From Terriglobia bacterium (GTDB lineage Bacteria; Acidobacteriota; Terriglobia; Bryobacterales; Bryobacteraceae): a stretch of 64,000 bases of DNA. The notes below the pieces were generated by a model. That model did not search any database, was not told the DNA's origin, and saw nothing but the letters and a program-made list of their open reading frames with translations. The position numbers were made by a program, and so were the translations under genes. The stretch spans positions 124,001 through 188,000 of the forward strand of contig JAJPHN010000044.1 of assembly GCA_021325235.1 (NCBI GenBank). Reading direction: 5' to 3'. Shown piece by piece: positions 44,964 through 53,600 of the stretch (position 1 is its first letter; every line of letters starts with the position of its first letter).

Positions 44964-45086
44964 TTTCGACGATCCCCGCAACACGCACAGGCTCGGAGTA
45001 TTGGACCGAAGCGGCGCCTGCTGCGCAGTACCGTTTAGCCGCAAACACGACGGCGCAAGTCGCTGTCACTTACAAACAGGAGATTT

Positions 45087-45998
45087 ATGTCAATCATTAC
45101 ATCTGCCAATCTGGCAAATGCAATTGTCAAGTTAGTTGCCGCAGATGCCCTTTCGGCGTTGGTGGGCAACCTTGTCATGGGAAATCTGGTGAATCGGGAT
45201 TATGAGCCTGTTCTGGCGCATAGCGGCGATACCGTCAACGTTCCGATTCCGCCAGTGCTGGTGGCAAACAATATCGCTGAGGGCGGCACCGTAACGCCCC
45301 AGAACCCGAATCTTGGAAATGCACAGATTGTCTTGAATACACATGCTGAAGCATCGTTCCAGATTCCGGACGTGACAAAAGCGCTCGCGTATCCGGAGTT
45401 GCTGAAGACGTACATGCAACCAGCCGTTGTTGCCATTGCGGAGCGTATTGAGCGCGATCTGCTTGGGCTTTACGGGCAATTTACGGCGAACACCCCCGTG
45501 GGCGCCGCGAGTACGCCGGTAACCGAAGCGACAATCGATGCGGCGGAGACAACGCTGTTCAACGCGAAAGTGCCGCCGAGCGCGCCGAAGTATCTGGTTG
45601 TAGATTCGAACACTTACTCCCAGATTCGCCAGATCCCGCGCTTCAGTGAATACTATTCATCGGGCGAGGCTGGTCTGAAGGCACTCGTCGAGGGCAATGT
45701 CGGCAAGATGAAAGACTTCTTCATTTTCCGCTCGCAATTTGTTCAGACGACCGGTACGACAACCACGAATACTCACAACTTAGCGTTCGCACGCGATGCC
45801 ATCGGCCTCGTGATTCGGCGGCTCCCGCAACCGCTTCCCGGAACTGGTGCCGTGGCTGAATATGCCGAGCTGGGGAACTTTGGATTGCGTATCGTGATGA
45901 GTTATCAGCCGAATACCCTGGCTCAGCAGTTCACCGTAGACGTGCTCTATGGCTGCGGTGTGCTGCGTAACACCTTTGGCGTCCAGGTGAATAGTTAG
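45087..45998 (+). CDS. major capsid protein (P22 coat-like)
   Basis: This 303-residue protein resembles the P22 gp5-type coat family, which has the HK97 fold with an extra insertion domain. Family-like segments are 'NRDYEPVLAHSGDTVNVPIP' near the N-terminus and 'FQIPDVTKALAYPELLKTYMQP'. Others are 'AIAERIERDLLGLYGQF', 'KYLVVDSNTYSQIRQI' and 'GLVIRRLPQPLPG'. A strong ribosome binding site (AGGAG) precedes the ATG, as expected for the most abundant virion protein. A strong terminator follows. The 123-base gap before it holds no other gene that I can support. The frame is intact. Confidence 0.85.
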   Translation: MSIITSANLANAIVKLVAADALSALVGNLVMGNLVNRDYEPVLAHSGDTVNVPIPPVLVANNIAEGGTVTPQNPNLGNAQIVLNTHAEASFQIPDVTKALAYPELLKTYMQPAVVAIAERIERDLLGLYGQFTANTPVGAASTPVTEATIDAAETTLFNAKVPPSAPKYLVVDSNTYSQIRQIPRFSEYYSSGEAGLKALVEGNVGKMKDFFIFRSQFVQTTGTTTTNTHNLAFARDAIGLVIRRLPQPLPGTGAVAEYAELGNFGLRIVMSYQPNTLAQQFTVDVLYGCGVLRNTFGVQVNS

Positions 45999-46022
45999 TA
46001 AGTAGCAACAGTCCGGTAGTGC

Positions 46023-46048
46023 AGGGAGCTCGCAAGAGCTCCCTTTTT
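46023..46048 (+). terminator. Rho-independent terminator after the coat gene
   Basis: AGGGAGCTC (46023-46031) and GAGCTCCCT (46036-46044) form a perfect 9-bp stem closed by a GCAA tetraloop. A T run continues to 46048. It lies inside the structural cassette, just after the major capsid gene, so transcription of the tail genes must either read through it or start from a later promoter. Confidence 0.85.
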
Positions 46049-46067
46049 GTTTGCACAAGGGAGAGTT

Positions 46068-46409
46068 ATGGATTTAAGACAGTATTTTCGCAGAATTCGC
46101 GAGATCGAAAGCAATATGCCGGACGCGCACGTTTTTGTGACGAGTCTGGAAACGCCGGACGGTGGCAAACCGGGTGTTGTTACTGAGGTGCCGCGCGAGG
46201 TTGCCGCAAAGATGATTACGGAAGGCCGGGCGCTTCTCTCAACAAAAGCGGAAAAGGAGCAGTTCCTGGAAGATCAGAAGGCCGCCAGGGCCGCGGCTCA
46301 GCGATCCGAGCTGGCGCAAAGGCTACAAGTGACCGTAGTAACGGAAAGCGAAGCTTCGCGGGCCGGCAACCCTCCTGACCCGACGCAGCGTCCTGCGGCC
46401 AAGAAGTAG
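46068..46409 (+). CDS. small phage-cassette protein, possibly head-tail joining
   Basis: I do not recognise this 113-residue protein with confidence. It starts 'MDLRQYFRRIREIESNMPDAHVFVTS' (N-terminal segment, residues 1-26). A small beta-rich core follows ('TPDGGKPGVVTEVPREVAAKMI') and then a charged helical tail rich in Ala, Glu, Lys and Arg. Position after the coat gene fits a head-completion or decoration protein. The ATG at 46068 has AAGGGAGAG directly upstream. The open frame before it runs into the terminator and is not coding. Confidence 0.65.
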   Translation: MDLRQYFRRIREIESNMPDAHVFVTSLETPDGGKPGVVTEVPREVAAKMITEGRALLSTKAEKEQFLEDQKAARAAAQRSELAQRLQVTVVTESEASRAGNPPDPTQRPAAKK

Positions 46410-46417
46410 GAGCGAAT

Positions 46418-47197
46418 ATGGCCCTGTTCACCGATCCAGATATTGTCACACTCGATGATCTACTTCCCTTTGAAGCATCGCTTGGCCAGGTTGCGTCTTC
46501 GCATGGAATCGACGTGGATGGCAAAATTGCCGTCGCGATGAATGCGATCGGTGACAGGCTCATGCTCTGGCTTTTGAACGCCGGGGCATCCGATCCACAG
46601 TGGCTGACGAGGCGAGTACTCGGGCTTTCAACAGTGGTGGTTACCTCCGCCCTTCATCGCTGGATCTGCTTCGAGTCGCTGGCTCGAGTCTTTGCCGAAG
46701 CTTACAACGTGCAACTCAATACCCGATATCAGGGCAAGTGGAATGAGTATCAACAGCAGGCAAAGAACGCTGCCAATCTCTTCTTTCTGGCGGGTGTCGG
46801 CATCGTTTATGCACCGCTACCCAAGCCTGCACTGCCTCTTGTCTCAGTGCAGAGCGGGACGACCCCCGCGCAAACAATCTTTGTTCAGACGGCGTGGGTC
46901 GACTCCAGCGGCAACGAAAGTGCGCTGAGCGATGCGAATGCTATCAGCATGCCCAATAGCTCAAGTATCGCCGTAGCGATGAATGAGGGTGCGCTGCAGG
47001 CGCCTTCGGCAGCTGTGGGATGGAACATCTATGCAGGCACCGCAGCCCAGACTCTGAGCCGGCAGAACATGGCGCCGCTTGTGATTGGAGCCGCCTGGGA
47101 TATGCCCGCGTCGGGGCTGATCTCCGGGGCGCAGCCAATCAACGGACAGATGCCGAGTTTCTACATCGCGCTGGCGAACGAAATCCGGCGAGGCTAA
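46418..47197 (+). CDS. head-tail connector-like protein with Fn3-like domain
   Basis: This 259-residue protein has two parts. Residues 1-130 are helical ('DLLPFEASLGQVASSHGIDVDGKI', 'RVLGLSTVVVTSALHRWICF', 'KWNEYQQQAKNAANLFFLAG'), resembling connector or adaptor proteins at the head-tail joint. Residues 140-250 form a beta-sandwich of Fn3 type ('FVQTAWVDSSGNESALSDAN', 'GWNIYAGTAAQTLSRQN'). A closely similar domain is found in the tail hub (residues 760-858 of that protein). AGGAG lies 5 bases before the ATG. The role is inferred from position. Confidence 0.65.
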   Translation: MALFTDPDIVTLDDLLPFEASLGQVASSHGIDVDGKIAVAMNAIGDRLMLWLLNAGASDPQWLTRRVLGLSTVVVTSALHRWICFESLARVFAEAYNVQLNTRYQGKWNEYQQQAKNAANLFFLAGVGIVYAPLPKPALPLVSVQSGTTPAQTIFVQTAWVDSSGNESALSDANAISMPNSSSIAVAMNEGALQAPSAAVGWNIYAGTAAQTLSRQNMAPLVIGAAWDMPASGLISGAQPINGQMPSFYIALANEIRRG

Positions 47198-47201
47198 CGA
47201 G

Positions 47202-47711
47202 ATGACACCTTTGTCACTTCTAGCAGCTCAAACGTTACTGGCAAAGCTAACAACCGGCGCGAGTCCGGGCGACGATCTTACCGGCCTAATTTCGGCGGCA
47301 AACACTGCACTCACTACCTCGGTTCCTCCGATTCCAGTCTCAGAAATTGTTCTGTCGTCTGCCGCGCCTGACCTCGCGGATAGAAACGTCCAGTTGACTT
47401 ATCCGCGCATCAACATTTACACCAGCGGACTGAAGAACACTCAAGTCGAAAAGTTTCGGGCCTTTTCGGGCACTCTGACCGTTGTCGCAGAGATCTGGAG
47501 TAGCGGTGACTTTGTATCTCAATCCGATACATGGATTCACGTTTACACGGAATGCTGCTCGGAACTGCTCCAAAAGAGTGTGGGGGACTGGGGGAACGGG
47601 CTGTTTTACTCGGGCGCATACGATGTGCAGTTCACAGCGCCAAGGCCCGGTGGTCTCGGCTTTGTTCAATCAGCACGGTTGACAGTAAGTCTTGGAGTAA
47701 GTGCCGGGTAG
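47202..47711 (+). CDS. tail-completion / tail-terminator-like protein
   Basis: This 169-residue protein lies between connector and tail-tube candidate genes, where tail-terminator or minor tail proteins are found. It is alpha/beta with 'YPRINIYTSGLKNTQVEKFRAFSG', 'LTVVAEIWSSGDF' and 'YDVQFTAPRPGGLGFVQSARLTVSLGV', the strand-rich end being typical of gpU-like or neck proteins. It overlaps nothing. GAGG is 8 bases before the ATG. I cannot confirm the family by eye. Confidence 0.6.
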   Translation: MTPLSLLAAQTLLAKLTTGASPGDDLTGLISAANTALTTSVPPIPVSEIVLSSAAPDLADRNVQLTYPRINIYTSGLKNTQVEKFRAFSGTLTVVAEIWSSGDFVSQSDTWIHVYTECCSELLQKSVGDWGNGLFYSGAYDVQFTAPRPGGLGFVQSARLTVSLGVSAG

Positions 47712-47717
47712 GCAGCC

Positions 47718-48881
47718 ATGAGCAGCTATATATATTCGAACGCCAACCGCAGTTATGCGGTGCCGGAGAGCACTTTTGGTGTACCGGCGATTATCACATC
47801 AGCCAATCGGTTCCCGGCCTTTCGCGTTCATGCTCGACAGGTCTATCACGCCGTGCAGCGCCGGGACAAAACGGGAGGGCGGACATTGCTCACCAGCTCC
47901 TCCCCGGTTCGGAGCGAAGCTAGTTTCGACGTGGAGACTTACCTTGTGTCTTCCCCCGACCCGGCTACCAACGCCTATGGTGCTCTATTTCAGGCGGCGT
48001 GCGGGGGAGCGCCCAGTATTAGCGGCTCGTTAAGTGTCGCAAATGCACAAGGCCTCCAGATTCAGACCGCCGCCGCGCATAGCTTAGCTGTCGGCTCAGC
48101 TGTTTCGTTTAGCGGAGAGATTCGCTTTGTAACAGCCGTCCCGGACGCGCAAACCATTTTCCTGAATGCTCCGTTTAGCAGTGCCCTTTCTGCAGGTGCG
48201 GCCTGCGACCCGGCTGTGACGTACCGGCTTGGAACGAATCTACCGAGCTTATCGATTTACGACTACTGGGACCCGGTCACGGCTGTGAGCCGGATTCTCA
48301 CGGGAGCAGTTGTTGATCTTCTATCAATCAGCATCGACGGGCCGTATCACGAATTCAGCTTCAGCGGAACTGCGTCGGATTTAATCGATTCCGCCAATGT
48401 CGGTGCCGGCGGAAGTATCACATCGTTTCCCGTCGAACCCCCAGTCGCGCCGCTCAACTATGCAGTCGTACCGGGCAATCTGGGACAGTTATGGATCGGG
48501 ACCCCGGCCAGTCAGTTCTTCACGGTAACTGACGGTTCGGTACGGTTGAAAAACAATATCGAGCTTCGCAACCGCGAATACGGTTCCCTGACCCCTCGCG
48601 CGTTTACCTGCGGCCGTCGCGACATTCTGACCCGTCTCAGCCTGCTGGCAACCGACGAGGCGCAAACGGTGGCGCTGTACGCGGCTGCCAAGGCGCGAGC
48701 ACCGCTGTCGCTGATTTTGCAGTTGGGGAACCAGCGGGGTCAGCTTCTCGCGGTCTATCTGCCGAACATGGTCCCCGCCGTCCCGGTCTACGACGACACA
48801 CGCCCGCGCCTTAGCTGGGAATTTGAGAACAACACGGCTCTTGGCAATGCCAACGACGAGCTGTATCTTGCGCTGGCTTGA
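47718..48881 (+). CDS. major tail (tube) protein candidate
   Basis: This 387-residue protein is predominantly beta and has the size of a tail-tube protein with an inserted domain. Features are 'YAVPESTFGVPAIITSANRF', 'SEASFDVETYLVSSPDPATN', 'SISIDGPYHEFSFSGTASDLID' and 'RLSWEFENNTALGNANDELYLALA'. The phrases 'TLLTSSSPVRSEASFDV' and 'LSISIDGPYHEFSFSGTA' recall tail-tube families in which a beta barrel is repeated. Residues 100-160 look like an inserted Ig-like domain ('HSLAVGSAVSFSGEIRFVTA'). Assigned by position and fold-like composition. Confidence 0.6.
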   Translation: MSSYIYSNANRSYAVPESTFGVPAIITSANRFPAFRVHARQVYHAVQRRDKTGGRTLLTSSSPVRSEASFDVETYLVSSPDPATNAYGALFQAACGGAPSISGSLSVANAQGLQIQTAAAHSLAVGSAVSFSGEIRFVTAVPDAQTIFLNAPFSSALSAGAACDPAVTYRLGTNLPSLSIYDYWDPVTAVSRILTGAVVDLLSISIDGPYHEFSFSGTASDLIDSANVGAGGSITSFPVEPPVAPLNYAVVPGNLGQLWIGTPASQFFTVTDGSVRLKNNIELRNREYGSLTPRAFTCGRRDILTRLSLLATDEAQTVALYAAAKARAPLSLILQLGNQRGQLLAVYLPNMVPAVPVYDDTRPRLSWEFENNTALGNANDELYLALA

Positions 48882-48903
48882 AGAACATCGAAATGAGGAT
48901 TGA

Positions 48904-49455
48904 ATGGCAAAACGGAACGAAAGAGTAGATCTGCTGTCGAGCGGAACCGGCGGCAACACCAACTCCCGCAAGACGACACGCGCCGGTTCGCAAAACGAGC
49001 TTCGTTCGGAGCCATGGAGCAGCCGCGGTTCGCGGACGACAGCTATCAAATTTGGATCGCCTTCCGATAACCGGACCACCACGTCTTCCACTAGCAATAA
49101 CTGGGGCCGGCTATTAAGCCAGGCAGCGCGCGGCGGCATCTCCAGCGTTTTCGGCGGAGGCGGCGGCATTCTGGGCGCCATCGGCGGCCTCGGTGGAATT
49201 CTCTCCGGGATTTTCAGCCTGTTCGGATCCGGAAAAAAGAGTCCACCCCCGCTGTCGCTTTTTCAGCTTCCGAGTTCGCAAGCGCAAACGGTCTACTTAG
49301 CGCCCCACGCACAATCCGGACCCGCCCCGAGCCATATCTACGGAACGTCCGCTGCGCAACCGACATTGCAATATCACAGTGCCGAAGTCGCTCAAGCCGT
49401 GAAGCAGGCCCTGCTTACATCCAGTTCGCTTAACGACGTAATCGCGGAGCTCTGA
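48904..49455 (+). CDS. Gly-rich hydrophobic protein in the tape-measure position
   Basis: I do not recognise a family for this 183-residue protein. Residues 1-65 are polar and basic, rich in Ser, Thr, Asn and Arg. Residues 75-105 form a striking hydrophobic Gly-rich segment ('FGGGGGILGAIGGLGGILSG') that could insert in a membrane. The C-terminus is helical ('SAEVAQAVKQALLTSSSLND'). The gene lies between the tail-tube candidate and the distal-tail genes, where a tape measure gene (usually much longer) is expected. It might be a very short tape measure or a membrane-penetration peptide. GAGG precedes the ATG. Confidence 0.6.
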   Translation: MAKRNERVDLLSSGTGGNTNSRKTTRAGSQNELRSEPWSSRGSRTTAIKFGSPSDNRTTTSSTSNNWGRLLSQAARGGISSVFGGGGGILGAIGGLGGILSGIFSLFGSGKKSPPPLSLFQLPSSQAQTVYLAPHAQSGPAPSHIYGTSAAQPTLQYHSAEVAQAVKQALLTSSSLNDVIAEL

Positions 49456-49814
49456 TGGCGGCGTTTCCACTCTTGAAAACCGGCTCTGTTACGCAATACC
49501 CGCTCCAGGCCATGACCGGGCAGGCGAGCCAGGTCATTCGCTTTCTCGATGGAACGGATCAGCGCTATATGACACATGCTCGCCCGCTTCGCGCCTGGCA
49601 GATACACCTCGACCTACTCGATGAAGACGAAATCAGTTCGCTCGAGGCTTTCTTCCGCGGCCAGCTCGGAGGTTATTCCACATTTGACTTTCCGGATCCG
49701 ATCAGTGGCTCCAGCGTGCCTTTCTGCCGCTTAGGAGATGACACCCTCGTGACCGAATATCTGGAAACCGATAACGCAGCCAGTTCCTTCTGGATCATTG
49801 AAACTTATGGCTAA
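49455..49814 (+). CDS. distal tail protein (DUF2460-like), first copy
   Basis: This 119-residue protein resembles DUF2460-type distal tail proteins, known from alpha-proteobacterial gene transfer agents and siphophages: 'FPLLKTGSVTQYPLQAMTG', 'RAWQIHLDLLDEDEISSLEAFF' and 'GQLGGYSTFDFPDP'. It shares the same series of residues with the N-terminal 90 residues of the following gene, so the two are tandem paralogs. The start overlaps the stop of the preceding gene (A of TGATGG), which indicates translational coupling. Confidence 0.72.
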   Translation: MAAFPLLKTGSVTQYPLQAMTGQASQVIRFLDGTDQRYMTHARPLRAWQIHLDLLDEDEISSLEAFFRGQLGGYSTFDFPDPISGSSVPFCRLGDDTLVTEYLETDNAASSFWIIETYG

Positions 49815-50616
49815 TCTCTTCTTCCCGCAGCTTGCGACAGGTGCGCTGGCGCAGTACCCAATAAGAAAAAACATTGCGACACGCAACATTAGAAATGTTC
49901 TGCCCGACGGCTCACTTGTACTATTTCCCGATCCGGAAGCCGGTCACATCATTTGGGAACTCGCCTATCAGGACCTGACCGCGCAGGAAGTAAGCGCGCT
50001 TACCGGACTGTTTACAAGCTGCCAGGGACGGTTTGGGTCGTTCATTTTCATTGATCCCACCGACAACATGCTGCAACAGAGTGCAAATTTATTGGCGAGT
50101 CCCTGGATGGCTTCGCCTGGGCTGAGCGTAAGGGCAAACGCACTCGATCCCAATGGCGGCACCGGCGCTTTTGTACTCACCAATAACTCCCAAATCAATG
50201 CACAGTTGTCGCAGGCGCTGTACGTTCCTGCGAATTACCAGTACTGCCTGTCCGTCTACGCATCCAGCCAGCAGGCCACATCAATGCAAATAACAAGAAC
50301 CGGTCCCGCGACGGCGCAGGCAAGTACGGTCCAGCTCACAAATCAATGGAATCGAGTAACATCAAGCGGCGCCCTGGCCGATACAGGTCCCGGAATAACG
50401 GTCTCGTTTGGCATTCCGGCGGGCGCACAAGTGACGCTATTCGGTCCGCAGCTTGAGGCACAGCCGTTGCCCTCACGCTATCGCCCCACATTGAGCCAGT
50501 CCGCCATCTATACAGATGCACATTGGGGCGTTGACGCCTTACCCGTTTCCGCAGAAGCTCCCAACCTGTACTCAACCGCCTTCACCATTGAGGCGATGAC
50601 GAACCCGTCTTCATAA
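49807..50616 (+). CDS. distal tail protein (DUF2460-like) fused to a carbohydrate-binding-like domain
   Basis: This 269-residue protein begins with a paralog of the preceding one ('FFPQLATGALAQYPIRKNIA', 'LAYQDLTAQEVSALTGLF', 'GRFGSFIFIDP'). A jelly-roll domain of the phage carbohydrate-binding type follows (about residues 90-235): 'NLLASPWMASPGLSV', 'YCLSVYASSQQATS', 'LTNQWNRVTSSG' and the characteristic end 'VTLFGPQLEAQPLPSRYRPT'. Such domains usually sit on receptor-binding parts of the virion. The ATG at 49807 overlaps the upstream stop by 8 bases. Confidence 0.75.
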   Translation: MANLFFPQLATGALAQYPIRKNIATRNIRNVLPDGSLVLFPDPEAGHIIWELAYQDLTAQEVSALTGLFTSCQGRFGSFIFIDPTDNMLQQSANLLASPWMASPGLSVRANALDPNGGTGAFVLTNNSQINAQLSQALYVPANYQYCLSVYASSQQATSMQITRTGPATAQASTVQLTNQWNRVTSSGALADTGPGITVSFGIPAGAQVTLFGPQLEAQPLPSRYRPTLSQSAIYTDAHWGVDALPVSAEAPNLYSTAFTIEAMTNPSS

Positions 50617-50621
50617 TCCTT

Positions 50622-53600
50622 ATGGCACTCATCAATCAGATCAAGGAACTACGTCAGGCTGACACGCCGCTACTCTTTTTCGAATGTGTGTTGCCATCCG
50701 GCGATACCGAATACTGGTGCACGCATTCTATGACTTTCAATGGCAACGCTTACTCCGCCCGTGTGCTGAAGCACAACCTCTTTGATCTGCAGTTGTCGTC
50801 AGATGATGCGATGGACGGGCTATCCCATCTGTCGATTACACTGGCAAACGCCGACTCGGCATTGTCTGAGCTGAACTCTGCCATAGGCTTCAAAGGGTCA
50901 CAACTTACTGTCTACTTTGCTTTTGCGAATCTCTCAACCGGAGCAATTACAACCGAGAGTACAGTTTTGTTTCGCGGTGTTGCGGGCGATCCTGATTCGA
51001 TCACCGAAACCGAATGTGCCATCACGTTCTCGAATAAGTTGAGCCTGCAACGGGTTCCCGTTCCGGATACACGGATTCAGCGGACCTGCCCCTGGAATTT
51101 CCCAACGACATTAGCCCAGCGTACAGAAGCTAAGGATGGCGGGGCCCTCGGACGCTTTTCACGCTTTTACCGTTGTGGCTACTCCGCCGATGTCCCGGGA
51201 GGCGTGGGCAACCTCAACGCCGGCCAACCCTTCACCAGCTGTGACAAGACGCGTGCAAACTGTATCCAGCGCGGCATGTTCGATCACGATGCCGCTGTGC
51301 ATGTGACCAGGCGATTCGGTGCGTTTGAATTCGTGCCATCTGCTATTAACGTGAGGACGGCAGGTCAGAAGACATCTCATGTCTCACCGATTCTGAGTAA
51401 CTCGGCAAAGTTCAACGATCCGGTGCCACTTGTGTACGGCACGGGCTGGCTGAAGGCGCCGCTCATTTTCGCGCGTAACGACGGCAACCTCACCCATATG
51501 GAAGTTCTGCTTGGGGGCGGGGCAATTCAAAACGTTCTCAAGGTCGTGGTGAATGATGTAGAGATTCCGCTGGCCGTTCCCGGTCAGGACATGACCGTAA
51601 CTGGATGGTATTCACTGGTCACCCCGGGGACGCGCCAGGGTAACTTCAATCTCGATTTCACCGACGCCCTCGGAAACCCGCTAGGTGATCCCTATGGAAG
51701 CCTTGCTGTGCTTTCGGCCGTCGTACCGAATCGCATATGCAGTGGCCGCTCGCTTCCTGACGTTGAGGTCTTGTTACAAGGTATCGCGGTTGACGTCTAC
51801 AATCTCGACGGCTCATTTCAGCAGACGGCCTTCAGCAACAATCCCGCCTGGGTGATTCTCGATATTCTGCAGCGCTGCGGCTGGTCCGTATCTGATTTGG
51901 ATATCGCCAGCTTCGCCAACGCTGCACAGTTTTGTCAGGAGCTGATCAGCACGACCGATCTGAACGGTAACTCAATTCAGGTGCCACGCTACGAGTGCAA
52001 CCTGATCCTGACCAAATTGCAGAGTGCAGCTACCGTTGTGCGCGGAATACGAATCGCGTCCAGTCTTATGCTGCGATACGGAGTAAGTGGGCTGCTGCAG
52101 CTACTGCCGGAGACCACGATCTCGCGGCAGCAGCCCGCCCTGCCCGACGGCAGTAACAGTACAGCGCCCCTGAATGGAGGCTGGCCCGTTTACGAATTCA
52201 GCGACGGCTCGGCACCATTCTCCGGAATCATGCGCAATGCCGACGGAAGCTCGAGCGTTCGCTTAACCAGTCGCACGATCGCCGAAACATCGAATCGCCT
52301 GAGTGTCGAATTCCAGGACGAGGCCAATGAGTATCAGCAGGACAGCCTGTCTCTCGTGAATGCCGACGATTCCGCGCTGATTGGCTACGAAATCAGCAGC
52401 CAATCAATGGCGCTCGGCATTGCAAATTTCAGCCAGGCTACGCGCGTGCTCTTACGCCAGCTCGATAAGTCGACGGCCGGTAATTTGTTCATCGAATTCG
52501 CCACCAGTTTCCGCGGATTCAAAATCCGCCCGGGAGACATTATTGCTGTTACCTATCTGAAAGAGGGATTTGAACGCACCCCGTTTCGGGTGGTTCGCCT
52601 CTCGCCGTCGATGAACTACCAAACGGTCCAGATTGTCGCCCAGATTCACAACGACGATTGGTACAGCGATAATACTTCGGTTCTGATGAATGCGGGCCGG
52701 CAGCCGGCGAGCCTCATCCAGACGCCACGGCCGCTCATTGGACTGATTGCGCACGACGACAGCAAGGGCAATTTCGAGTACTTCGATTTCGGCATCGCCG
52801 AAGAAATACAAAGCAGCACCGACGGATCCGCGACAGACATCTTTACCGTATCGTTTTCGCAGCCGCGCAACCCGAGCACCGCGATTCCAAATCTTCCGCT
52901 GGTCAGCCTGAGCCCGCAAATCGCCACGGCAGGTGGTTCGCTGGCGGGCGGTAGCAATCTCTATTACGCGGTGAGCGCCGTCGATGCGAATGGCAACGAG
53001 GGACCGTTATCCTACACAATTCCCGTTCCGGTTCCTAATACAACCAACACGAACGCCGTTACGATAACGGGACTGAGCTTCCCGCAGGCGGCCAGCCAGT
53101 TCCATGTTTATCGCGGAAGTACGCCGCAGCAGCTGTACCGCATAACGGCTGTTCCACAAGCAATCGCCGCGCAGTATACCGATACCGGATCGGGCCCCAC
53201 GCCCTTCGGGCCGCCCGATGCCAGCTTCGATCACGCCAACTTCTATTACCGGCAGGAATTTGCCGGACCGTTCACGGCCGATACTTCCTCCCAATCAACG
53301 ATCGGTTGGAGCAATATGGGTGCAACGCCGCTCGTTTACTCTGGCATGGTCGTGCGAATCATAGAGGGAACGGGACGCAATCAGGAGCGGCTTATTGCAA
53401 GCAACACAGCGACAACTCTGACGGTCACGCCAGCCTGGTCCGTTGTTCCCGATGCGACCAGCGAGTTCGTCATCGTGGACGGCTCCTGGAAATTCGCTGC
53501 TGTAACATCGACCAGTCCCGCACGCTTCGAGATTCCGTATCAAAAGGGCACGGCCATTCAAATTCTGGGACGTTCGGCAAACGTCAACAATCAGGAAGCG

